From positions 62,001-126,000 of the forward strand of contig NZ_JACXAF010000004.1 in assembly GCF_014773395.1 (NCBI RefSeq): a DNA stretch of 64,000 bases, in the 5' to 3' direction. Every line of letters begins with the position of its first letter. The stretch's first letter is position 1. The notes below the pieces were generated by a model. It ran no database searches, was not told where the DNA came from, and saw only the letters and a list, made by a program, of their open reading frames with translations. The stretch is from Neiella litorisoli (lineage in GTDB: Bacteria; Pseudomonadota; Gammaproteobacteria; Enterobacterales; Neiellaceae). Positions 50,918 to 60,451 of the stretch are shown piece by piece. Both the position numbers and the translations under genes were made by a program.

Positions 50918-52057
50918 ATGATTATCTCCGCGTCTACTGATTATCGTGCAGCTGCAAAATCGAAACTGCCGCCGTTTTTATTCCACTATGTCGATGGCGG
51001 CTCTTATGCTGAAACCACGCTGAAAAACAACACAGCCGATTTACAGCAAGTGGCGCTCAAGCAGAAAGTGCTGAATAACATGTCAGAGTTGTCCTTGGGT
51101 ATTGAACTCTTTGGCGAGCAGCTCAACATGCCAATTACCTTGGCGCCAGTTGGGATCACCGGTATGTACGCACGCCGCGGCGAAGTGCAAGCAGCCAAAG
51201 CGGCCGAGAGTCGCGGCCTGCCTTTTACCATGTCGACGGTATCACTATGCCCAATTGAAGAAGTCGCGCCAGCGATTGAACGGCCGATGTGGTTCCAACT
51301 GTATGTCCTTAAAGACCGTGGTTTTATGAAAAATGTCTTGGAGCGAGCGAAAGCAGCTGGCGTTACGACCTTGGTCTTCACCGTGGATATGCCAGTTCCC
51401 GGCGCTCGCTATCGTGACATGCACTCAGGCATGAGCGGCCCATACGCACCGCTTCGTCGTGTCGTTCAAGCCATGACTCACCCGCAGTGGGCGCTCGATG
51501 TTGGCTTGCTGGGTAAGCCTCACGACTTGGGTAACATTTCTGCGTATCGCGGTCACCCAACCAGTTTGGATGATTACATTGGCTGGCTCGGTGCCAACTT
51601 TGACCCTTCTATTTGTTGGCAAGATCTGGAGTGGATCCGCGATTTCTGGGATGGCCCAATGATCATCAAAGGCATTTTGGATGCCGATGACGCCAAAGAC
51701 GCGGTGCGTTTTGGTGCCGATGGCATTGTTGTATCCAACCACGGCGGCCGCCAACTCGATGGCACCCTGTCCACCACCAAGGCGCTGCCGGCAATCGCCG
51801 ATGCCGTCAAAGGCGACTTGAAGATATTGGTTGATTCAGGGATCCGTAACGGTCTCGATGTGGTGCGTATGATTGCCATGGGTGCCGACTGCACCATGAT
51901 TGGCCGCTCGTACATTTATGCACTGGCGGCGGATGGACAGCGTGGCGTTGCTAACTTGGTCGACTTATACGAAAAAGAAATGCGCGTTGCGATGACCTTA
52001 ACCGGTGCGAAATCAATTGCAGATTTGAGTCAGGATTCGCTGATCAGCAATCCGTAA
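50918..52057 (+). CDS. lldD: L-lactate dehydrogenase (FMN, respiratory)
   Basis: A 379-residue FMN enzyme that oxidises L-lactate to pyruvate and passes electrons to the quinone pool at the inner membrane. It is close to E. coli LldD from the first residues ([15 protein letters not shown]) to the end ([18 protein letters not shown]). [33 protein letters not shown] and the catalytic block [11 protein letters not shown] (His near 275) are all present. It consumes the lactate made by AldA or by the SDR half of the aldolase fusion downstream. Followed by a strong terminator. Confidence 0.95.
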   Translation: MIISASTDYRAAAKSKLPPFLFHYVDGGSYAETTLKNNTADLQQVALKQKVLNNMSELSLGIELFGEQLNMPITLAPVGITGMYARRGEVQAAKAAESRGLPFTMSTVSLCPIEEVAPAIERPMWFQLYVLKDRGFMKNVLERAKAAGVTTLVFTVDMPVPGARYRDMHSGMSGPYAPLRRVVQAMTHPQWALDVGLLGKPHDLGNISAYRGHPTSLDDYIGWLGANFDPSICWQDLEWIRDFWDGPMIIKGILDADDAKDAVRFGADGIVVSNHGGRQLDGTLSTTKALPAIADAVKGDLKILVDSGIRNGLDVVRMIAMGADCTMIGRSYIYALAADGQRGVANLVDLYEKEMRVAMTLTGAKSIADLSQDSLISNP

Positions 52058-52088
52058 CGCTGCGGGGCGATAACGCCCGACGCTAAAG

Positions 52089-52134
52089 CGCCTTCTTGAG
52101 CGGTCAACCTTTGGCCAATTGAGAAGGCGTTTTT
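52089..52134 (+). terminator. lldD terminator
   Basis: CGCCTTCT (52089-52096) pairs with AGAAGGCG (52122-52129), with a small inner hairpin (GGtCAA / TTGgCC), followed by TTTTT. Confidence 0.85.
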
Positions 52135-52289
52135 GTTGGTGCCTTCCCCTCACTTGTGTCCCCTCTCTTGGCTCCCCAATCAATACTGATATTCGATCTG
52201 TCAGCATCGGTTAAACAAGCCTGGACCGATGTCAAATTAGCTCGCCACCGTTCAAAAACCTGAATTTATTTGCGGGAATTTTCAAATAT

Positions 52290-52303
52290 TTGCTCTAGAT
52301 CAT
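52290..52303. promoter_or_regulatory. FNR/ANR-like box 1
   Basis: TTGCT-CTAG-ATCAT compared with TTGAT-N4-ATCAA: one half site is good and the other weaker. It shares the ten-base core TCTAGATCAT-like sequence with box 2 downstream. Confidence 0.35.
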
Positions 52304-52344
52304 AGAAATTTTGCGTGCCAGTGATTGGTTTTGACTATTATAAC

Positions 52345-52373
52345 TTGACCATGATGAGTCATTTTGCAATATT
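52345..52373 (+). promoter_or_regulatory. Sigma-70-like promoter of the aldolase fusion gene
   Basis: TTGACC (5 of 6), exactly 17-base spacer, AATATT (4 of 6). It would start the transcript near 52380, about 50 bp before the ATG. Confidence 0.45.
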
Positions 52374-52383
52374 GTGACTGTAT

Positions 52384-52397
52384 TTGACCTAGATCAT
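52384..52397. promoter_or_regulatory. FNR/ANR-like box 2
   Basis: TTGAC-CTAG-ATCAT matches the FNR pattern TTGAT-N4-ATCAA in 8 of 10 positions. Placed at about +10 of the predicted promoter, where binding would repress. Confidence 0.45.
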
Positions 52398-52428
52398 TGA
52401 CATTAAATAATTAGGAGTTGGCCCTCCG

Positions 52429-54621
52429 ATGCCAAACAAACAAGAACAATTCAAACACGTGAACTATTCCTGGAGTGAACAACAAGCCAGTGGCCTCAGC
52501 CCAGTTGAGGGGTTGGTTTATCGTTCCAATATTTTGGGTGCAGACCAACGTATCACCAACACTGGTGGCGGTAATACCTCAGCGAAATCAATGGAAATTG
52601 ATCCGTTAACCGGACAAGAAGTTGAAGTCCTTTGGGTAAAAGGCTCTGGTGGCGATTTGCGCACTTCAAAAGCGGAAAACTTTTCGTCACTCTACATGAG
52701 TAAACTGATTGCCCTGCAAGGCATTTATAACAGCGCCGATGAAGTCGGTGTGAAGACCCAAATTGAAGACGACATGGTTGCCATGTACAAACATGCGACC
52801 TTCAATCTCAACCCACGCGCAACGTCAATTGATACCCCGTTGCACGCTTTTATTCCTTATAAGCACGTTGACCACATGCACCCGAACTCGGTGATTGCGG
52901 TTGCCGCCAGTAAAAATTCAAAAGCCCTGACTGAAAAGATTTGGGGTGATGAGTTGATTTGGACTGAGTGGCAGCGTCCGGGTTTTGACCTTGGCCTGAA
53001 ACTTCAAGAAATCTGTGAACAACACCCGAACGCCAAAGGCGTCATTCTTGCTGGTCACGGTGTCATTAACTGGGCTGACGATAACCGCGAATGCTACGAG
53101 CTAAGCCTCGATATCATTGAAAAAGCGGCACGTTATATTGAAGAGCACGACAAAGGTGAAGATACCTTCGGTGGTCAGAAGTATGTCAGTCTTGATGATG
53201 CGGCGCGCGAAAAAGTGCTGGTCGACGTCGTCCCTTACCTGCGTGGCCTAGTATCAGGTGAGAGCAAGCTGATTGGTACCATCCAACACGACGATACCAT
53301 TTTGCGCTTCGTTAACTCACATGACGCGAAACGTCTGGCCGATTTAGGTACTTCATGTCCTGATCACTTCTTGCGCACCAAGATCAAGCCGTTGTACGTG
53401 GAATGGGATCCGCAAACAGGCTCGATTGATGAGTTGAAAGCATTGCTCGCCGATGGCATCAAGCAATATCAAACTGAGTACAGCAAGTACTACGAAAGCT
53501 GCAAGCACGACAATTCCCCTGCACAGCGCGCATCATCGCCGTCAATCTGTTTGATTCCGGGCGTTGGTATGATTGCTTGGGGCAAAAACAAGAGTGAATC
53601 GCGGGTTACCGCTGAATTCTACAACTGTGCCGTGGAAGTGATGCGTGGTGCCGAAGCCATCGACGAATACGCTGCTTTGCCGCAACAAGAAGCATTCGAT
53701 ATCGAATACTGGTTGCTAGAAGAAGCCAAACTGCAGCGTATGCCAAAAGAAAAATCATTGGCGCGCGACGTTGTCGTGGTCATTGGTGCTGGCGATGGCA
53801 TTGGTAAAGAAACCGCATTCCGTGTTGCCAAAGAAGGCGCTCACGTAGTGTGTGCAGATCTGCGTATCGAAGCAGCCCAAGCCACTGCTGATGAACTAAC
53901 TAAAATCTATGGTCAGGGCATTGGTGTTGCTGGCTCTGGTATTTCTGGTTGCGGCCCAGCGATCGCTCAGCCAGTTGACATCACCAACCGCGATACCGTC
54001 AAAGCGCTGTTCGACCAAGTGATCTTGGCCTATGGCGGCATCGACAAAGTGATTGTCACCGCAGGCGTATTCCTCGCCCCAGGTCAGTCGGGCATGAGCG
54101 ACGATCAAATGTTTGATATTAGCTTTGCCGTCAACGTCAAAGGTGGCTACATCGTTGGCACTGAAGCCAATAAAGTGTGGCAACAGCAAGGCTTGCCAGG
54201 CGCTTTGGTTCTCACTACAAGTGTTAATGGCGCAGTCGCCAAAAAAGGTTCTTTGGCTTATGACACCAGTAAGTCAGCAGCCAACCACTTAGTGCGTGAG
54301 CTAGCCGTCGAGTTGTCACCACTGATCAATGTTAATGGTCTGGCTCCGGCAACTGTTGTTAAAGGCAGCACCATGTTCCCACGCGACCGAGTTATTGCTT
54401 CGTTGAGCAAGTACAACGTTGCGTTCAGTGAGTCTGACTCTGATGATGAGTTGCGCGAAAAACTTGCTCTGTTTTACGCCCAACGGACACTGACCAAGCA
54501 GCCAATTACCCCTGCAGACCAAGCTGAAGCAGCTTATCTGCTGGTATCGGGCCAATTGAGTAAAACAACAGGTCAAATCATCAGTGTAGACGGCGGTCTA
54601 CACGAAGCGTTCTTGCGTTAA
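52429..54621 (+). CDS. Bifunctional rhamnulose-1-phosphate aldolase / short-chain dehydrogenase (RhaEW type)
   Basis: A 730-residue fusion. Residues about 1-430 are a class II aldolase/adducin domain (TNTGGGNTSAKS; DTPLHAFIPYKHVDHMHP; ILAGHGVINW) whose histidines bind zinc; it cleaves L-rhamnulose-1-phosphate to DHAP and L-lactaldehyde. Residues about 440-730 are a Rossmann-fold SDR (VVVIGAGDGIGKETAF; catalytic YDTSK) that oxidises lactaldehyde to lactate in the Bacillus RhaEW enzyme. It provides the link from rhamnose to lactate and LldD. The rhamnose isomerase and kinase genes are not in the window. GGAG lies 11 bases ahead of the ATG. Confidence 0.9.
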   Translation: MPNKQEQFKHVNYSWSEQQASGLSPVEGLVYRSNILGADQRITNTGGGNTSAKSMEIDPLTGQEVEVLWVKGSGGDLRTSKAENFSSLYMSKLIALQGIYNSADEVGVKTQIEDDMVAMYKHATFNLNPRATSIDTPLHAFIPYKHVDHMHPNSVIAVAASKNSKALTEKIWGDELIWTEWQRPGFDLGLKLQEICEQHPNAKGVILAGHGVINWADDNRECYELSLDIIEKAARYIEEHDKGEDTFGGQKYVSLDDAAREKVLVDVVPYLRGLVSGESKLIGTIQHDDTILRFVNSHDAKRLADLGTSCPDHFLRTKIKPLYVEWDPQTGSIDELKALLADGIKQYQTEYSKYYESCKHDNSPAQRASSPSICLIPGVGMIAWGKNKSESRVTAEFYNCAVEVMRGAEAIDEYAALPQQEAFDIEYWLLEEAKLQRMPKEKSLARDVVVVIGAGDGIGKETAFRVAKEGAHVVCADLRIEAAQATADELTKIYGQGIGVAGSGISGCGPAIAQPVDITNRDTVKALFDQVILAYGGIDKVIVTAGVFLAPGQSGMSDDQMFDISFAVNVKGGYIVGTEANKVWQQQGLPGALVLTTSVNGAVAKKGSLAYDTSKSAANHLVRELAVELSPLINVNGLAPATVVKGSTMFPRDRVIASLSKYNVAFSESDSDDELREKLALFYAQRTLTKQPITPADQAEAAYLLVSGQLSKTTGQIISVDGGLHEAFLR

Positions 54622-54636
54622 TCACCGCTCGTTAAT

Positions 54637-54668
54637 CCGGCAGGCCGTTTCCCCAGCCTGCCGGCTTT
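54637..54668 (+). terminator. Probable terminator after the aldolase fusion gene
   Basis: A 9-bp GC-rich stem (CCGGCAGGC / GCCTGCCGG) with a 10-base loop, followed by CTTTCTG. The T-run is short but the position, 15 bp past the stop, is right. Confidence 0.65.
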
Positions 54669-54762
54669 CTGCTTGTTCCTACGCACCACTCTACTCGTTC
54701 CCAAATTCTCCATCTCCGTTTCTTGTTTTTAGATCGTCCTTAAAGCTCCGTTATCAGTTAGT

Positions 54763-55818
54763 AAAGCCAGCCATCAACAATTATCGCTGACGCTGCAAGC
54801 CCATCCTTGGGGCGCTCGGCAGGCAGCATCCTTGCTGCCTGACGCACCGATACTCGCCGATGGCTAGCTTTTCAAACAGTCCACGGGACTTTTCAAAAGA
54901 GCGAGCAAAGCGACGAACACAAGCTTCTGCCGCAAGGACGCGGCAGCAGAGCCTCCATGGATGGATTTACGGCGTCTTGTTTTCGTCGCCTTGGTTGCTC
55001 TCCCACTACACTCGAATCTAGATCAAAAACGGCTAAGTAGCTGTATCTTGCGAAGAGAGCAGCAAAGCCAGCCATCAGCAATTATCGCTGACGCTGCAAG
55101 CCCATCCTTGGAGCGCTCGGTAGACAGCTTCCCTGCTGCCTGACGCACCGATACTCGCCGATGGCTAGCTTTTCAAACCGTCCAGGAGACTTCTCAGGAG
55201 AGCGAGCAAAGCGACGAACACAAGCTTCTGCCGCAAGGACGCGGCAGCAGAGCCTCCATGGATGGATTCACGGCGTCTTGTTTTCGTCGTTTTGGTTGCT
55301 CGACGACGACAGACGAATTTGAGTTAAAGGCTGCTAGTTGGTTGTACTTGTTGCAATGGATGGCAAAGCCAGCCATCAGCAATTATCGCTGACGCTGCAA
55401 GCCCATCCTTGGGGCGCTCGGCAGGCAGTTTCCCTGCTGCCTGACGCACCGATACTCGCCGATGGCTAGCTTTTCAAACCGTCCACTGGGCTTATCAGGC
55501 GAGGAGCCAATGCGACGAACATAAGCTTCTGCCGCAGGGAAGCGGCAGTAGAGCCCACAAGGAAGTGTTCACGGCGTCTTGTTTTCGTCGTTTTGGTTGC
55601 TCGACGACGACACACGAATTTGAGTTAAAGCCTGCTAGTTAGTTGTACTTGTTGCAATGGATGGCAAAGCCAGCCATCAGCAATTATCGCTGACGCTGCA
55701 AGCCCATCCGTGGGGCGCTCGGCAGGCAGCTTCCTTGCTGCCTGACGCACCGATACTCGCCGATGGCTAGCTTTTCAAACCGTCGACGGGACTTTTCAGG
55801 AGAGCGAGCAAAGCGATG
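54763..55818. repeat. Tandem array of 301-bp repeats, 3.5 copies
   Basis: Units begin with AAAGCCAGCCATCA at 54763, 55064, 55365 and 55666; the last is cut off near 55818. Independent landmarks inside the unit (for example TGGCTAGC at 54861, 55162, 55463 and 55764) repeat at exactly 301 bp, although the units differ by many substitutions, mainly in their last 80 bases. Each unit can fold two hairpins: CAGGCAGCA/TGCTGCCTG (54820-54841 in unit 1) and CTGCCGC/GCGGCAG (54927-54946), kept in most copies. Since 301 is not a multiple of three, the array cannot encode one repetitive protein; minus-strand frames of about 62 codons arise in two of the units but lack support as genes. It lies between two convergent genes. 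Confidence 0.9.
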
Positions 55819-55840
55819 ACTGCAAACGAGTCGGAGCTAG

Positions 55841-55869
55841 AAAAAGAAAGAGCGGCGAGAGCCGCTCTT
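55841..55869 (-). terminator. Terminator of the sugar symporter gene
   Basis: A 9-bp stem (AAGAGCGGC / GCCGCTCTT) with a 4-base loop; on the minus strand it is followed by TCTTTTTC. Lies 11 bp past the stop codon. Confidence 0.88.
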
Positions 55870-55879
55870 GTCTGGAAGA

Positions 55880-57316
55880 TTAACCTTCCATGTCTTCGAG
55901 TTCGACACCCTTGGTTTCGTGAACCAAAGCGAACACAAAGATTGCCGAAACCGCCGCACTAATGGCGTAGAAACCATAAGCACCACCGGCGCCGATGGTT
56001 GCCAGCATTAACGGGAAACTCATGGTGATACCAAAGTTAGCCAGCCACTGGAACAAGCCACTGATGGCCAGACCGGAGCCGCGAATTTGGTTCGGGAACA
56101 TTTCGCCCAACATCACCCACATCACTGGGCCCCACGAGGTGTTAAAGAAGAACACGTAGACGTTAGCCGCAATCAATGCGGTTAAACCAGCGCTATCGGT
56201 CAATTGGATTTCACCTGCCGCATTGGTGTCGGCCGTGGCAAAAACAAATGCAATCACGCCCAAAGCCAGCGCCATTACTACAGAGCCAGACCACAACAGT
56301 GGTTTACGACCGATTTTATCAACCAGCGAAATGGTCACCAGACAGGCACCGATGCTCACCGCACCTGAGATAACGTTAATCATCAAGGCGTCGCTTTCAG
56401 AGAAGCCAACTGACTGCCACAATACTGCGCCGTAGTAGTACACTACGTTGATACCAACGAGTTGCTGGAATACTGCCAGACCAATACCAACCCAAACGAT
56501 GGTCCGTACTTTTTTGGTGTTCGCATCGAGCAAGTCCGACATCTTCGGCTTGTGGTGATCAGATGCTAAAGAATGCTCAATTTCAGCAACCTTCTTATTG
56601 CCAGCAGTTTCGCCATAGAGTGACGTTAACACCGCGCGGGCTTTTTCGATTTTGCCTGATGCCACCAGAAAACGTGGGCTTTCTGGGATAAACAGCAACG
56701 CCGCAAAGAAGATAAACGCTGGGATCAATTCAACCCAGAACATCCAGCGCCATGCTTCGTAATCTAACCACAAGACCGAAGTCGACGACTCTGCCGCACC
56801 GGCTAGATTGTAGTTACTGACGAATGACACAAATAAACCGGTAATAATGGCCACTTGCTGAATCGTGGTCAGACGGCCACGGTATTCGGCTGGCGCCACC
56901 TCTGAGATATAAGCCGGTGCAATCACACTGGCGGCACCAACGGCTAAACCACCCAAAATTCGATAGATAATGAATTCGAATGAGCCTGTGGCAATACCTG
57001 AGCCCCACGCGGAGATGATGAACAGCACCGATGCGATAATTAGGATCACTCGACGTCCAAGCAAATCGGCCATGCGACCTGCTAAGAATGCACCAACCGC
57101 ACAACCGAGCAGCATCGAGGCAACATTAAAACCGGTGCCGACACTGTCCGAGTTAAATGCTTTTTGCAGACCGTCGACGGTGCCGTTAATCACGCCACTG
57201 TCAAAGCCAAATAAGAACCCACCTATGGTTGCGATTAAGCTGATAAAGACGATGAATGAGACATTATTCTCATTCTCTTCTGTTACCTGCTCTGCTGTTA
57301 TTGTTTGATCGTTCAT
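55880..57316 (-). CDS. MFS sugar/H+ symporter (sugar-porter family)
   Basis: A 478-residue inner-membrane transporter with 12 predicted helices and a cytosolic loop in the middle. Family motifs: GGFLFGFDSGVINGT in helix 1, GRMADLLGRRV between helices 2 and 3, PAEYRGRLTTIQQ, IPESPRFLVASGK before the central loop, DKIGRKPLLWSG, and the end VHETKGVELEDMEG. This is the XylE/GalP group of the major facilitator superfamily. It is the only obvious sugar importer in the window and by context could carry rhamnose, xylose or another monomer released from the polysaccharide. Confidence 0.9.
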   Translation of the reverse strand: MNDQTITAEQVTEENENNVSFIVFISLIATIGGFLFGFDSGVINGTVDGLQKAFNSDSVGTGFNVASMLLGCAVGAFLAGRMADLLGRRVILIIASVLFIISAWGSGIATGSFEFIIYRILGGLAVGAASVIAPAYISEVAPAEYRGRLTTIQQVAIITGLFVSFVSNYNLAGAAESSTSVLWLDYEAWRWMFWVELIPAFIFFAALLFIPESPRFLVASGKIEKARAVLTSLYGETAGNKKVAEIEHSLASDHHKPKMSDLLDANTKKVRTIVWVGIGLAVFQQLVGINVVYYYGAVLWQSVGFSESDALMINVISGAVSIGACLVTISLVDKIGRKPLLWSGSVVMALALGVIAFVFATADTNAAGEIQLTDSAGLTALIAANVYVFFFNTSWGPVMWVMLGEMFPNQIRGSGLAISGLFQWLANFGITMSFPLMLATIGAGGAYGFYAISAAVSAIFVFALVHETKGVELEDMEG

Positions 57317-57605
57317 TGTTATATTGAAACCTCTAGTTTGTTACCCGATTCAATCGCGTAAGCATCCTTGGTTGAATAAAAATTTAATTGCGACAGTGGC
57401 AAAAGTTCCCCCCAAAAGATTGCTATCTGTGGCTCAGACTGACTGAATCCTCAGCACTGCAAGCGCTCTACTTTTGGCTTCTGTTACTGCTACAATTTGC
57501 TTCTTCACGGCCCCCTAAACGGCCCAAGTATTGGTTCTGGTGCGCAATTGACACCGTCCCCAGTTTTAATCCCCAGCCATTACTTCACAGCAATGACCGA
57601 GCGAA

Positions 57606-60398
57606 TTAGTTGGATAAAAATTGTTCTGGCTGCAGTTGGCCGACGACTCGATAAGTACCCGGTTTGAGTCCCTGCAATTGATTTTCATTGACCACAGCCT
57701 CGCCGTTAACTTGCAGTGAAGTGCGCTGCAATTGCGGCAATTCAATCGTGGCTTGGGTATTTTTCGGCACCGTCACGGATAGCTCCACAGCTCGCCCTGT
57801 TCGTTGCCAACTGACGGCCACATCGCCATGGGGCGTCTGATAATCACCCGATGCCTGATCCAGTTGTTGACCAAATTTCGGTGCGATGAGGATTTCCTTA
57901 AAGCCCGGCTGCAACGGTTGAATGCCGAGAATGCCCTCATAGAAATAGCGCGAGACAGTGCCGTAGGCATAGTGGTTGAGCGAGTTCATTCCTTGCGGGT
58001 TAAAGCCATCTTTGAGGGTGTATGAGTTCCACCGCTCCCATGTTGTCGTCGCGCCGTTATTCACCGAGTAGAACCACGACGGGTAGCTTTCTTTGAATAA
58101 CAAGTCATATACCAAGTCATCGCGGCCACGCTCGTGCAGCACCTGAATCAGTAGTGGTGTTCCTAAAAAGCCGGTGCGTAAATGGTTGTCGGCTTTGGCC
58201 AGTTGCTCGAGCAGGTGAGCAAAGGCCACTTCCTGAACGGCCGGATTGAACAAATCAAAGGCCAGCGGCAACAAGTAGCTGGTTTGCGTTTCAACGCCAG
58301 TTTTCGGTTTCAACTCTTGGTCGTAAAACGTATTGCGCACCAAGCCCTTAAGTTTGCTAAGCGTCTGCTTCATCGGCGCGATATCTTGCTGGTATCCCAG
58401 CACCTCAGCCGCATTAATGGTCAGCTGCAGCGAGTGGGCATAAAACGCCGTTGAGATCAGATCGAACTCGGTATCACCACGGTTGGCTTTTTTGCCTTCG
58501 GCAACGGGGTATGGCTGCAGCCAATCGCCAAAGGTCATCATGGTTGAGCGGTCGTCTTTCATCTGTGATTGGTGGTAGTCCAGCCAACCTTTCATCATGG
58601 CGTAATTGTCACGCAAAATGGTGTCGTCGCCCGTCAACTGATAAAGCTGCCACGGAATAATGGTGACGGCATCGCCCCATCCTGAAGAGGCGAAATTGAT
58701 CCATTCAACAAATGGAATGTACAAGGGGATCTTGCCATCATCGCCCTGCTCTTCGCGGACACTTTGTAACCACGCCGACCAAAAACCGTAGACATCAGCC
58801 ATGTACATCGAGGGGGTAACAAACACCTGCGCATCGCCGGTCCAGCCCAAGCGCTCGTCACGCTGCGGACAATCAAGCGGAATGTCATAGAAGTTGCCGC
58901 GCAGGCCCCACACAATGTTGTCGGCTAACTTGTTGAGTTTGCTGTGGGAGCTTTCAAAGCTCGCCCGAATCTCAAAATCAGAGTGTTGGACCAAACCAGT
59001 CACCCATTCTTGGCTAGGTTTTTGGCTGGCATCAAAACCGGATATTTCAACGTAACGAAAGCCGCGATAGGTAAAGGTCGGGGTGTAATCAGCGGTGCCG
59101 GTTACGCTTGGAATATAGTGATCAGTCACTTTGGCACTGCGGTAGTTGTCGGTGTAGAACTCGCCTTTGTGGAGTGCTTCGGCATAGCGAATAGTGACCT
59201 GTTGATCGGCGCGAACCGGAATTTGCAGGCGCGGCACGCCCACCATGTTCTGGCCTAAGTCAAACACCGCGACGCCTTCGCTTGGCTGCCAAACTTCAAT
59301 CGCCGGTATTGCTTGGGTGATGCGGATTGGCGCGTGGCGCTTGGGTGCCAGCTTGATAGTCGGCAAAATGGGCTCTACCACCGCCTGCTGCCAGTCACTA
59401 TCGTCGAAGTTGCTGTCGCTCCAGCCCGCCATTTCCAGACGCTGCTCGTATCGCTCACCATCGTAAGTGCTGGCAAATTGAATAGGACCTTGTTGGCTTG
59501 CTTTCCACGAGGCATCCGAGCCAATGATCTGGCGCTCGCCATTGCTGAACGTCACCTCAAGCTGAGCTAGCAAGCGTGGCGGCAATTGATGGTCCAACGC
59601 CATCAAATCAGCAACTCGGCCTGAATACCAGCCGCCGGCAAGCGATGCCGCCAGCACATTATCACCGGTTTTTAGCAATGAAGTGACATCATAGGTCAGG
59701 GTTTCAATGCGCTCATCATAAGGTGTCCAACCCGGTGTCATGACATCGTCAGGCGCCACTTGCTGACCATTAATAAAGGGCTTGAATAAGCCTTTGGCGG
59801 TGATATACAAACGGGCTTTTTTGATCGCTGATTCAAGCGCAAACTCGGTTCTTAAATACTGCGGCGTGGCGAGCACTTGCACCGATGGCTGCTGGCTTAA
59901 TTCAGTATCAGGGTGGCCAATCCATTGCCCTTGCCAATCGTCATTGCTGAGCAGGCCCAACTCGATCGATTGAACCTCACTCCAACGCGACATCTGGCCG
60001 TTTTCGTCCCAGGTTCGCACTCGCCAAACCGCTTGCTGCCGCGAATCGAATGGCGCCCCGCCATAACGGATCCATGAGGTTTGTGCCGAAACCACCTTGC
60101 CACTGTCCCACAGCGTTTCTCGGTCAAGTCCTTCGGCGCTGGCCGCGACCTGAATTTGATAAGCCGATTGATAATGGCCGGCGCCATCACTCGCCAGTTG
60201 CCAAGAAAACCGCGGCGTCGACTCGTAATAACCAATGGGATTACTAAACCCCTCACCGACTTCAAGGACAACAGGTGCGGGTTGCTGGTCTGCTTTCGAT
60301 GCACCACCTGAGCTGCAACTGGCTAACAAGGTGCCGCCGACTAATGACACTGAGCATGCAACAGCAAGCGCAGCGGCGCGAGTAAAAGACAATGTCAT
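57606..60398 (-). CDS. GH78 alpha-L-rhamnosidase 2, lipoprotein
   Basis: About 930 residues with a lipobox (LASC). Layout as in the other GH78: N-terminal fibronectin-like domain (RFSWQLASDGAGHYQSAYQ), binding domains (LAASLAGGWYSGR; LYITAKGLFKPFINGQ), the catalytic barrel with DCPQRDERLGWTGDAQ near residue 509, and a C-terminal sandwich (GDVAVSWQR). The DxRDERxGW block differs from the RERxGW block of the gene at 12379, so the two likely prefer different linkages or oligosaccharides. ATG at 60398 preferred; a TTG two codons upstream is in frame. Lies downstream of a terminated HEAT/TPR gene, so it should have its own promoter, yet only 53 bp are available. Confidence 0.92.
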   Translation of the reverse strand: MTLSFTRAAALAVACSVSLVGGTLLASCSSGGASKADQQPAPVVLEVGEGFSNPIGYYESTPRFSWQLASDGAGHYQSAYQIQVAASAEGLDRETLWDSGKVVSAQTSWIRYGGAPFDSRQQAVWRVRTWDENGQMSRWSEVQSIELGLLSNDDWQGQWIGHPDTELSQQPSVQVLATPQYLRTEFALESAIKKARLYITAKGLFKPFINGQQVAPDDVMTPGWTPYDERIETLTYDVTSLLKTGDNVLAASLAGGWYSGRVADLMALDHQLPPRLLAQLEVTFSNGERQIIGSDASWKASQQGPIQFASTYDGERYEQRLEMAGWSDSNFDDSDWQQAVVEPILPTIKLAPKRHAPIRITQAIPAIEVWQPSEGVAVFDLGQNMVGVPRLQIPVRADQQVTIRYAEALHKGEFYTDNYRSAKVTDHYIPSVTGTADYTPTFTYRGFRYVEISGFDASQKPSQEWVTGLVQHSDFEIRASFESSHSKLNKLADNIVWGLRGNFYDIPLDCPQRDERLGWTGDAQVFVTPSMYMADVYGFWSAWLQSVREEQGDDGKIPLYIPFVEWINFASSGWGDAVTIIPWQLYQLTGDDTILRDNYAMMKGWLDYHQSQMKDDRSTMMTFGDWLQPYPVAEGKKANRGDTEFDLISTAFYAHSLQLTINAAEVLGYQQDIAPMKQTLSKLKGLVRNTFYDQELKPKTGVETQTSYLLPLAFDLFNPAVQEVAFAHLLEQLAKADNHLRTGFLGTPLLIQVLHERGRDDLVYDLLFKESYPSWFYSVNNGATTTWERWNSYTLKDGFNPQGMNSLNHYAYGTVSRYFYEGILGIQPLQPGFKEILIAPKFGQQLDQASGDYQTPHGDVAVSWQRTGRAVELSVTVPKNTQATIELPQLQRTSLQVNGEAVVNENQLQGLKPGTYRVVGQLQPEQFLSN

Positions 60399-60415
60399 AC
60401 TCAATTTATTCCGTT

Positions 60416-60447
60416 AAAAAAAGGTGCTGCAGCAAGGCTGCAGCACC
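60416..60447 (-). terminator. Strong terminator after the HEAT/TPR gene
   Basis: An 11-bp perfect stem (GGTGCTGCAGC / GCTGCAGCACC) with a 3-base loop; on the minus strand it is followed by seven T. Lies 4 bp past the stop at 60452. Confidence 0.92.
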
Positions 60448-60451
60448 ACCG

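Larger units (their letters stand above)
52058..52428. promoter_or_regulatory. Regulatory region between lldD and the aldolase fusion gene
   Basis: 371 bp without a gene. It holds the lldD terminator, a fair sigma-70 promoter and two FNR-like boxes (listed separately). The part from 52260 on is AT-rich, as usual for a promoter region. Confidence 0.5.

Noticed and set aside
54893-55382. Two related minus-strand reading frames of 62 codons inside the 301-bp repeats
   Set aside because: They arise from the repeat, have low-complexity, Cys/Ser/Arg-rich sequence and no ribosome site, and the third unit does not keep a frame of the same length. Treated as repeat shadows.
54763-55818. CRISPR array
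   Set aside because: The repeat period is 301 bp with diverged copies; CRISPR repeats are 20-50 bp, near-identical and separated by unique spacers. No cas genes.
57388-57609. 73-codon plus-strand frame between the symporter and second GH78 gene
   Set aside because: No ribosome site, odd composition, and it overlaps the end of the GH78 gene. The 289-bp gap more likely holds the symporter promoter; nothing specific was seen in it.
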